A stretch of 64,000 nt of DNA from positions 124,001-188,000 of the forward strand of contig JAPFQT010000166.1 of the NCBI GenBank assembly GCA_027627225.1. Direction: 5' to 3'. Of this stretch, positions 37,001-49,000 are shown one piece after another. Each line of letters opens with the position of its first letter. Position 1 is the first letter of the stretch. Source of the DNA: Congeria kusceri. Its lineage: Eukaryota; Mollusca; Bivalvia; Myida; Dreissenidae. The notes under the pieces are model-generated. The model was given only the letters and a program-made list of their open reading frames with translations, had not been told where the DNA came from and made no database searches. A program made the translations under genes and the position numbers.

Positions 37001-40000
37001 CCAGGAGACAGAAAGGGGGTGAATGTTAGGGTTAAATATGGTGGTGTGTGACCCATGTATGCCAGGAGACAGAAAGGGGGTGAATGTTAGGGTTAAATAT
37101 GGTTGTGTGTGACCCATGTATGCCAGGAGACAGAAAGGGGGTGAAGGTGAGGGTTAAATATGGTTGTGTGTGACCCATGTATGCCAGGAGACAGAAAGGG
37201 GGTGAATGTTAGGGTTAAATATGGTTGTGTTTGACCCATGTATGCCATGAGACAGAAAGGGGGTGAAGGTGAGGGTATATATGGTTGTGTGTGACCCATG
37301 TATGGCAGGAGACAGAAAGGGGTTGAATGTTAGGGTTAAATATGGTTGTGTGTTACCCATGTATGCCAGGAGACAGAAAGGGGGTGAATGTTAGGGTTAA
37401 ATATGATTGTGTGTGACCCATATATGCCAGGAGACAGAAAGGGGTTGAAGGTGAGGATTAAATATGGTTGTGTGTGACCCATGTATGCCAGGAGACAGAA
37501 AGGGGGTGAATGTTAGGGTTAGATATGGTTGTGTGACCCATATATGCCAGGAGACAGAAATGGGGTGAAGGTGAGGGTTAAACATCGTTGCCTGTGACCC
37601 ATGTATGGCAGGAGACAGAAAGGGGGTGAATGTTAGTGTTAAATATGGTTGTGTGTGACCCATGTATGCCACGAGACAGAAAGAGGGTGAATGTCAGGGT
37701 TAAAAAATGTTGTGTGAGACCCATGTACGCCAGGAGACAGAAAGGGGGTGAAGGTTAGGGATAAATATGGTTGCGTTTGACCCATGTAGGCCAGGAGACA
37801 GATAGGGGGTGAATGTTAGGGTTAAAAAAGGTTGTGTGTGACCCATGTATGCCAGGAGACAGAAAGGGGGTGAATGTTAGGGTTAAATATGCTTGTGTGT
37901 GACCCATGTATGCCAGGAGACAGAAAGGGGGTGAATGTTAGGGTTAAATATGGTTGTGTGTGACCCATTTAGGCAAGGAGACAGAAAGGGGGTGAATGTT
38001 AGGGTTAAATATGGTTGTGTGTGACCCATTTAGGTAAGGAGACAGAAAGGGGGTGAATGTTAGGGTTAAATATGGTTGTGTGTGACCCATGTATGCCAAG
38101 AGACAGAAAGGGGGTGAAGGTGAGGGTTAAATATGGTTGCGTGTGACCCATGTATGCCAAGAGACAGAAAATGGGTGAAGGTGAGGGTTAAACATGGTTG
38201 CGTGTGACCCATGTATGCCAAGAGACTGAAGGAGGGAGAAGGTGCTGGTTAAATATGGTTGTGTGTGACCCATGTATGCCAAGAGACTGAATGAGGGAGA
38301 AGGTGAAGTTTAAATATGGTTGCGAGTGACCCATGTATGCCAAGAGACTGAAGGATGGAGAAGGTGAAGTTTAAATATGGTTGCGTGTGACGCATGAATG
38401 CCATGAGACTGAAGGAATGAGAAGGTGCGAGTTAAATATGGTTGTGTGTGACCCATGTATGCCAAGAGACTGAAGGAGGGAGAAGGTGAAGTTTAAATAT
38501 GGTTGCGTGTGACCCATGTATACCAAGAGACTGAAGGAGGTTGAAGGTGCGGGTTAAATATTGTTGTGTGTGACCCATGTATGCCAAGAGACTGAAGGAG
38601 GGAGAAGGTGCGGGTTAAATATGGTTGTGTGTGACCCATGTATGCCAAGGGACTGAAGGAGGGAGAAGGTGAAGTTTAAATATGGTTGTGTGTGACCCAT
38701 GTATGCCAAGAGACTGAAGGAGGGAGAAGGTGAGGTTTAAATATGGTCGCGTGTCCACTGCTTTCAAAGCTGTTGAATTGTGAAAATAAGTACCGCCTTT
38801 TAATTATGTTTGTGGACACTTGAAAATAATTATTTTGTAAGTGTCCAAATCTTCTGAGGAAGAAAAAAATATAAATGGAAAGTTTCAAAAAACTAAAATA
38901 TCATTTTCCTTGTTTGTTTTTCTCACTCTTTGTATTTAAAAGTGCAGTGATCTCATTAAACATCAATTATCCATAGGAAACATAACTTGAAGTTTGTTTT
39001 AGTGTTGGTCATAAATATAATATCTGCACAGTCATATTAAAATGAATAAAGTAGATTTCTTGTGTGGAACGAGCATTTCTGCAATAGGTCAGATTTATTA
39101 TGGGAGGATTTTAAGAGAAAGTACTAGCACTCTTTTTGTTTACAACTCGTTTTAGTTTTTGTTCATCATTATTTGGTGTTTTTTTTTCTTACGGTACAGT
39201 GAATTATTGAAGTGTTAGTACTGTCGACATGATTTCACCCATGTGCCTGTTTTATGCATGTATAGGCAAATTGTATACATGTTGTTGGATCTTTTTCGTC
39301 AATTATAATAAAATTAAAAATAAGAATGTGCAAGTCAATCATTTGCACACCAAAATGGAGCCTGTCCATTATAACAACAAATGGAAAATTTGGACATAAT
39401 TGTTTAGATGTTTAAACATATTTGTACAGTCCGTAAAAATGCAAGTGAGAACTGTTATAAACATGGACTAATCGATAGAGGTAAATTAAACGATTTAAAC
39501 TGCAGACGATAACAGCGTGTTTTTAAACAAAACAATAGGATTCCCCCTATTTGCAATAAATGGTTGATCCCCTCATTATCAACAAAATTTAAACCGATTT
39601 TAATTTCTGATGGAATTCAAATTTACGTGATGACAAACAAACTGAGTCAAGGAAAGAAGAGTCGTTGCTTAGCAATAATGAAACTGTCTTTATTAGGTTT
39701 CCTGGTATATCTCAACACCCCTCGTCTTTATAGTTCACTGCAGCTTGCAGTTACATATTAAGTCTCTTGGATATAATGTCAGTATCAATAAAATAAGTTG
39801 TTTTCCTTAGTTACAATATTGCCATTTGCATGTTAAGCGACAGAAATCTGGGCAGTTGACAAATAAGGAAATTTTATAAATATTTAGGTTGTAGTCCAAA
39901 CTAATCACCTATTATGTCCTTTGGATATATCATCACTATTTTCAGAGTAATCTCCCTTACTTGTAACATTGTCAAATCTTTAGTTGTCTACCTTGGCTGT

Positions 40001-43000
40001 TTATTAACCATCAGTAAAATCCTTAGATATTATTCCTATATTGTCAGAGTAATCTCCCTTACTTATTGCACTTTCATATCAGCAGTTGTCTCCCTTTGCT
40101 CTAATATTTCCTCTGTATTTAAGCAGCAGAACTCCATGCAATCTGCAAATTAGGAAAATAAATAAATATTTAAATTACCAGCCATACTATATAAATATTT
40201 AAGTTGCCAACCAGACATCATAAATTATGTCCCTTACATATTTAGATTTCAGCAGTCATCTCCCTTAGCTCTAGTATTTCCATTTGCACATCCATTACTT
40301 AATTAACACAGTTGTCTCCCTTAGTTCTACTATTGCCATTTGCACTTTCAGTGGCAGAAATTCAGGCAGATGGCAAATTATTTAGGTTGAAGTCCAATCA
40401 TTTTGTCCTTTAGATAAATTATCAGTATTATCAGAATAATTCCCCTTACTGGTAACATTTTCATTTCAACTTTGCTACCAATTTTCAGAATAAGAATCAG
40501 AGTAATCTCCCTTTCTTTTAACATACACTTTTAAGACTTTAAAGCAGATGGCTCCCTTAGTTCTAACTTCGCCTTTAGCACTTTTAGTGGCATTAATCCA
40601 AGCAGTTTGCAAATTAGGAAACTTAAAAAATCTTTTGGTTGCAGACTCAACATTTATTATGTCCTTTAGATACATTATTAACATGATCAGATTTGTTTCC
40701 CTTAATTGTAACATTTTTTTGCTCCTTCAGTTGTCTTCCTTAGCACTAACATTGCCATTTACATTTGCAGCGGCAGAAATCCAGGCAGAGCTTGAGAAGG
40801 AGGAGACGAAGAGTGTGGAGAACGTGGCCCACATCAGGCACCGGGAGAGGAACTACATGGGCATGCTGGAGTACAAGAAGGAGGACGAGACTCCACTGGT
40901 CAAGGCTCTCATACTGGGTAAAATAGGGAATTATGAAATGCCCCTCAATAAGGCTCTCATACTGGGTAATATGGGGAATAATGACATGCCCCTAATTAAG
41001 GCTCTCATCCTGGGTAAAATAGTGAATTATGAAATGCCCTTAATTAAGGCTCTCATGCTAGGTAATATGGGGAATTATGAAATGCCCCTCATCAAGGCTC
41101 TGATACTGGGTAATATGGGGAATTATTAAATGCCCTCATAAAGGCTATCATGCTGGATAATATGGGGAATTATGAAATCCCCCTCATCAAGGCTCTCATA
41201 CTGGGTATTATGGGGAATTATTAAATGCACCTCATTAAGGCTCTCATACTAGGTAATATGGGGAATTATGAAATGCCCCTCATCAAGGCTCTCATACTGG
41301 GTCGTATTGGGAATTATGAAATGCCCCTCATCAAGGGTCTCATACTGGGTCGTATGGGGAATTATGAAATGCCACTCATCAATGCTCTCATACTAGGTAA
41401 TATGGGGAATTATGAAATGCCCCTCATCAAGGCTCTCATACTAGGTAATATGGGGAATTATGAAATGCCCCTCATTAAGGCTCTCATACTGGGTAATATG
41501 GGGAATTATGAAATGCCCCTCATTAAGGCTCTCATACTAGGAAATATGGGGAATTATGAAATGCCCCTCATCAAGGCTCTCATACTGGGTCGTATTGGGA
41601 ATTATGAAATGCCCCTCATCAAGGCTCTCATACTGGGTCGTATGGGGAATTATGAAATGCCCCTCATCAAGGCTCTCATACTAGGTAATATGGGGAATTA
41701 TGAAATGCCCCTCATTAAGGCTCTCATACTAGGTAATATGGGGAATTTTGAAATGCCCCTCATCAAGGCTCTCTCATACTAGGTACTAGGGTGTATTATG
41801 AAATGTCCCTCATCAAGGCTCTCATACTGGGTAATATGGGGAATTATGAAATCCCCCTCATCAAGGCTCTCATACTAGGTAATATGGGGAATTATTAAAC
41901 GCCCCTCATCAAGGCTGTCTCATACTGGGTAATATGGGGATTTATGAATTGCCCCTCATTAAGGCTCTCATACTGGGTAATATGGGGATTTATTAAATGC
42001 CCCTCATCAAGGCTCTCTCATACTAGGTAATATGGGGAATTATGAAATGCCCCTCATCAAGGCTCTCATACTGGGTAATATGGGGAATTATGAAATGCCC
42101 CTCATTAAGGCTCTCATACTAGGTACTAGGGGGTATTATGAAATGCCCCTCATCAAGGCTCTCGTGCTGGGTAATATTTTGAATTATGAAATGCTCCTCA
42201 TTAAGACTCTCATACTGGGTCGTATGGGGAATTATGAAATGCCCCTCATTAAGACTCTCATACTGGGCAATTTGGGGAATTTTGAAATCCCCCACATCAA
42301 GGCTCTCATACTGGGTCGTATGGGGAATTATGTAATGCCCCTCATCAAGGCTCTCATACTGGGTAATATGTGGAATTATGAAATACCCCTCATTAAGGCT
42401 CTCATACTAGGTACTAGGGGGTATTATGAAATGCCCTTCATCAAGGCTCTCGTGCTGGGTAATATATGGAATTATGAAATGCCCCTCATTAAGGCTCTCA
42501 TGCTGGGTCGTATGGGGAATTATGAAATGCCCCTCATTAAGACTCTCATACTGGGTAATTTGGGGAATTATGCAATCCCCCACATCAATGCTCTCATACT
42601 GGGTCGTATGGGGAATTATGAAATGTCCCACATCAAGGCTCTCATCCTGGTCGTATGGGGAATTATGAAATCTCTCACATTCAGGCTCTCATCCTGGTCG
42701 TATGGGGACTTATGACATCTCCCACATCAAGGCTCTCATACTGGTCGTATGGGGAATTATGAAATCTCTCACATCAAGGCACTCATCCTGGTCGTATGGG
42801 GAATTATGACATCTTCCACATCAAGGCTCTCATACTGGGTCGTATGGGGTATTATGAAATCTCCCACATCAAGGCTCTCATGCTGGGTCGTATGGGGAAT
42901 TATGAAATCTCCCACATCAAGGCTCTCATACTGGGTCGTATGGGGAATTATGAAATCTCCCACATCAAGGCTCTCATACTGGGTCGTATGGGGAATTATG

Positions 43001-46000
43001 AAATCTCCCACATCAAGGCTCTCATACTGGGTCGTATGGGGAATTATGAAATCTCCCACATCAAGGCTCTCATACTGGGTCGTATGGGGAATTATGAAAT
43101 CTCCCACATCAAGGCTCTCATACTGGGTCGCATGGGGAATTATGAAATCTCCCACATCAATGCTCTCATACTGGGTTGTATGGGGAATTATGAAATCTCC
43201 CACATCAAGGCTCTCATCCTGCGTATTATGGGGAATTATGAAATCGCCCACATCAAGGCTCTCATCCTGGGTCGTATGGGGAATTATGAAATCTCCCACA
43301 TCAAGGCTCTCATCCTGCGTATTATGGGGAATTATGAAATCGCCCACATCAAGGCTCTCATCCTGGGTCGTATGGGGAATTATGAAATCTCCCACATCAA
43401 GGCTCTCATCCTGGGTAGTATGGGGAATTATGAAATCTCCCACATCAAGGCTCTCATACTGGGTCGTATGGGGAATTATGAAATCTCCCACATCAAGGCT
43501 CTCATACTGGGTTGTATGGGGAATTATGAAATCTCCCACATCAAGGCTCTCATCCTGCGTATTATGGCGAATTATGAAATCGCCCACATCAAGGCTCTCA
43601 TCCTGGGTCGTATGGGGAATTATGAAATCTCCCACATCAAGGCTCACATCCTGGGTCGTATGGGGAATTATGAAATCTCCCACATCAAGGCTCTCATCCT
43701 GGTCGTATGGGGAATTATGAAATCTCCCACATCAAGGCTCTCATACTGGGTCGTATGGGGAATTATGAAATCTCCCACATCAAGGCTCTCATACAGGGTA
43801 AGGCACAAATCTCCTAAGGAAATGTTAACTTCAGACGTTCATAAGTGAAATTCTCAGATAAAATTTAGACCTGTTCATGAAACAGCCACAGGATTAATTT
43901 TATGAATCTTATCTGTTTAACTGTAGTCAAAACCTCTGTGTCGCACAATTTAAATAAGAAAACTTTCACTGGCTTTCCAGAGTTAAAACCGAAGGTTGCA
44001 ACATGCCTACTGCCGGGTCTGCCCGCATATCTACTGTTCATGTGTGTGAGACACACTGACTTCATCAACGACGACGAGAAAGTGAGGTCCTTCCTCACCA
44101 GCACCATCAACGGCATCAAGAAGGTCGTCAAGGTAACGAGCACCGATGGCTGTTGTATCATGCACTCACATAACTTTTATCTTAGATCATTTACCATAAT
44201 TATAACTGTTAATTTTGGTGCACTAAAATGTTCCCAGAAATGTAGAAAAATTCAATGTCAGATTTAAATATTTGCGATATTTTATGTTTGTCTATTAATA
44301 AATATCTCTGTTATATTATTATATTTTGAAAAGTTTACTCTTACTACAAAAATGTTTATAAAGGGGAGTATACTCTCTTGCAGTAATGATTTGTCTGTTA
44401 ATGACTGATACTGGTATAATCATGTTGTGGTGACATAATTGGGCGTCGTGTAAGAAACTTGTCGCCACCTTCTAACTAGACCGCTAATTATATGTACAGG
44501 AAATTATATAAATTTAAAGCAGCTGTCCAGCAATATGTGAAAGAAAATAAAACTTTGCAGAAATCGTTTTTAATGGACATTTTACCAATAAAATACAAAA
44601 CACCGCATTGAAATCGGTAAAATAATAATGTTTTGGTAACTTTTTATCATATAGTTATCTGTAAGTGATAGCTGGTGATGCCTCTTGAATCAAATCGGAA
44701 TGTATATTCCGTTCGTACCAAGCGTTTTTGAACATAGACATTATCACATCTTTCTTAAATAAGCAAAACATTTCAGTTGAATGAATGCCGTTAACGTTCA
44801 TTAGAACTAATTCCAATTGAAGATATATTGAATTATATTATATGGACTGGGGCTTGAATGGGTTTATGGTACCAACACAGCGTTGTCATTATGGTACCAA
44901 CACAGCGTTGTCATTATGGTACCAACACAGCGTTGTCATTATGGTACCAACACAGCATTGTCATTATCAAATAATCGGGTAATAATAACAACCTTGCAAC
45001 AGCAAATAAAGCTAAAGTTACTATATCTTACAGTGAAAGAAAATGAGGGGCGTCGTGGGAAAACCGGACTTAATGCATATGCGTAAAGTGTCGTCCCAGG
45101 CTAATCCGGGATGGCACTTTCCGCTTTTATGGTATTTTCTGTTTCAAGGAAGACTCTTCTAAACATAAATTCATTGTAGGCGGAAAGTGCCGTCCTGGAT
45201 TAGCCTGTGCGGACTGCACAGGCTAATCCGGGACGACACTTTACGCACATTCATTAAGTCCGATTTTCCCACGACGCGCCACAAATGATGATTTTAATAT
45301 CAAGGATGTATTTAAATTACAAAAGTTTCTGGAATGTTGCCCATTGTGACATATATTTACCAAAACGTGTAGCACATATTGAGTGTTGTGCTATATTTGA
45401 AATTTTATTTCCCAGAAACACCACGATGATGTAGAGCGCGTCACTCTCTGGCTGGCCAACACATGTCGGTTCCTGCACACGCTTAAACAGTACAGCGGTG
45501 AGAAACAGTTCCAGACGGAGAACACCCCTCGCCAGAACGAGCACTGCCTGCGCAAATTTGACCTGTCCGAGTACAGGCAGGTGTTCAGTGACCTCGCAGT
45601 GTGGATCTATCAGACACTGATCAAGAACATGGAGGCTACCATACAGCCTTCTATAGGTATAACATGACAGTCGGTTGGTTACCCTATTAATAATCTACAG
45701 GTAATGTTTGAAATTAGCACAAGACCGTATGCAGTGTGACTTGTTAATGTTGAACTGGGCTTGCTCAACTTCTCAGTTTTATATAGGCAGACTTGGGGTT
45801 AGTCCATTTACTTGCCATCATGAGCAATATTTTACAGAGAAAATTCTGAAAACAGTACTGTGATGTTATTTTGTTACTGTGAAAGACAGAAACGAACCAT
45901 AAACTTATGAAACCATTTTATTTGGCTGGTTCTTTGAAGGGTAGCCCCTGACTCAGCAGTGTTTTTTTAGGGCCAATTTGGGGCCGAAATTTGGCCCCAT

Positions 46001-49000
46001 TCCCTAGCTTAAAAAGTATCTAGTTTTCCCCTAAATTTACCTTAAAATTCCCCTCAGAATACAGCTTCATTTTGAAAAAAAAGAAGACCAAAATCTGAAA
46101 AAAATTTGGCTAAGATAGAGGAGTTTTCATAACAATCCCAGCAATTTTTCATCAAACCAAGTTAATCCAAGTTATCATTTGTAGCAAAACAATTTATTAA
46201 TGTTTTATATCAAAGTAGAATATAAACATTTTATAATTCTTTTCTAAAAAAAATCCCCTTTTGCCGTAAAATTCCCCATCTGAAGGGCCCCGCCGCTTTT
46301 CCCTCAAATGTAAAAAAAACCCACAGGACTCGGAAAACAGGGAAAAAAATGAACCAATTTCCTGCAGGCAGGAGAAAAAAAATATTCGAAAAAAATTAGG
46401 GAACAATTAGGGAATTCTGGAAAAGTGAACTATAGAATCTTGGAAATAATAATATTCTTGTGACGTTGAAACAATTTAAATATTATAGTTGTGTACAATT
46501 TGTACACACAATAATTTCTTTGCAATAATTTTGCCAGTAATCTGATAATAAAATGTCATGGAAAACCACTTTTCGGTCAGGGAAATATCAGGAAGTTTTA
46601 CTTCCTAATTTAAGATGCCAAGATGCCACCCTGGTTTTGCCATTTTACATTTCAATCTAACAATTTCATCCCATATTTTGTTATTCCCCATTTAGTTCCG
46701 GCAGTTCTTGAACACGAGGCAATCGCAGGCCTGACAGGCAGCAAACCAAGTGGTCTACGGGGTCGGAGTTCAAGTCGGGCTGAGGACACGCCTGAATACT
46801 CCCTGGATAGTCTCATGAAATCTGTACGTAGATATCTAGATAATGTTTATATCTAGATAATGTTTTTATGTAGATAATATATTTATCTACATTATGTATA
46901 TAATTATCTTGGTAATGTATTTTTATAGATAATTATTTGTATAGATAATTATTTGTATAGATAATATTTTTATAGATAATACATGTATCTAGATTATGTA
47001 TTAAAATTTAACTTAATATGCCTTGTGACAAATGACTATTCTTTAATGAATGAAGCTCGTTTTAATGAGACATTGGAGATTTTTGGCACTAGATTATTTG
47101 GGCTAGTCAGAGAATTGCTTTTTTAGCAATTCAGGTGTTACATGTGGAGTGTAACCTAAGATGGCGGTTTTTGGAAGTCTCATTTTTTACATTTTGAATT
47201 TTTTTTTAAACATTCCAGTTACATTAGTCATCAGTGTCAAAACATTCAGAAACATTCGGAAAATACAAGCATTATAATTCAGGTAGAGGAATATAGCACA
47301 GACAATATAAATTTAGATATTTTGCATTCGTACATTTCGTCCCCAGATTAACAATGGTGAAAAAAATGAATTCTGATTTGCAGATGAACCTGTTCCTGCG
47401 AGTTCTCACCCAGCACGCGGTGGACCCAGAGCTGATCAAGCAGATCTTCAGACAGGTTTACTACTTCCTAGGAGCCAGTGCCCTCAATAATCTGCTACTG
47501 AGGAAGGACATGTGTAACTGGTCCAAGGGCATGCAAATCAGGTATGAGATTATCTCCCTTTGGTATGTAGTCATTTAGTGTGCTTACCTCCCTTGATTTC
47601 TACTTCTTCCGTGGGGCAAATGCCATTAATAATCTGCTACTGTGGAAGGACATGTGTAACTGGTCCAAGAGCATGCAAATCAGGTATGAGGTTATCTCCC
47701 TTTGGTATGTAGTTATTAAGTGTGCTTACCTCCCTTGATTTCAACTTCTTCTGGGGGGCAAGTGCCCTTAATAATCTGCTACTGAGGAAGGACATGTGTA
47801 ACTGATCCAAGGGCATGCAAATCAGGTATGGGCCTCATACCTGATTTGCATGCCCTTGGACCGCATGAGGTTACCTCTCTTTGATATATGATGAATGAAA
47901 TGTAGGTTGATTACCTCCCGTTGGTTTATAATGACCCAAAGTTTAGCTTCCCTAGTGTTTGATCAACACCATGTGGGCTGTATCTTTAACAAAAGTTATA
48001 GATTGTGTTTGTTTTGTTTGGATTTGTCACAGTTTTTAACAGTATTTCAGTCATATCGCTACTCGCACTTTTCTTGGGCAAGCTTAGCCGATCTAAGCGG
48101 GTTACCAGTACTAAGTGCACATACTTGTGCTAGTAACTGACAACTGCCCTACTGGAATCAGAGGTAGGGGGAGAATGGCCGTTGAAATAATTTCATGACC
48201 AATCCCCACACAAGTTATGTGGCCGGGCTGGGTAGTGAACTCACGATCTATGGATTGACAGTTCAACGCTCTACCAACTGAGGTAGCCGGGCCCTTCAAT
48301 AAGTAGACTGATTATCTCCATTGGACATTATTGTGGTCATATGATTATTATGCCATTGGCTAATTTCCCATGGCAGTTGTTGGTAATTGTATTACTAATA
48401 TTTTCACTATTCCAGATACAACCTGTCTCACATGGAGCAATGGCTGCGGGACAACAAGCTGCAGGAGTCGGGCGCGGGCTCGAGCCTGGAGCCCATCATC
48501 CAGGCCTCACAGCTGCTGCAGGCCCGCAAGACGGACTCCGATGTGGACAGCGTGTGTGAGATGTGCTCCATGCTGACAGTGCCACAGGTCGTAGTCTTTA
48601 ACTTATTACACATCCCATCAAAGATGGCAGATTATACTGGTTTGCAAATGTTGATCAGTCTGTCAGTGGACCACACAATTTTTTTCCGCAGTCTATGTTG
48701 AACATTTTTCATCTGATCTTCATCAAACTTAATGAAAATAGACTCAGCCAAGTTTGATAATTAGCCATTTCAGCTCAGCGACTGCAGAGTTATGATCTTG
48801 AATTATCAAAAAATGGCCCGTTTACCTGTTTCTGAACACAAAGTCCTACAGTTTTCATCCGATCTTTGCCAAACTTGATTTTCTAAAGATTGCTCTGGCC
48901 CTAGAGGGGGCGTCTCGTGGGAAAACCGGGCTTAATGCATGTGTGTAAAGTGTCGTCCCAGATTAGCCTGTGCAGTCCGCACAGGCTAATCCGGGATGGC

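Noticed and set aside
36481..38755. TTAGGGTTA words suggesting interstitial telomeric repeats
   Set aside because: There is only one and a half hexamers per 61-bp unit and the unit is explained by exon 4 tail copies, so this is coincidence within the array.
40918..43848. Several long frames of up to 350 codons made of 16-residue repeats, on both strands
   Set aside because: A 48-bp tandem repeat without stops keeps many frames open by arithmetic. Only the short read-through from exon 5 has a plausible route into protein, and it is reported as a splice-isoform hypothesis instead of a gene.
44883..45086. 67-codon frame across the 25-bp repeats
   Set aside because: It is a minisatellite translation extending into a palindromic repeat, with no homology.
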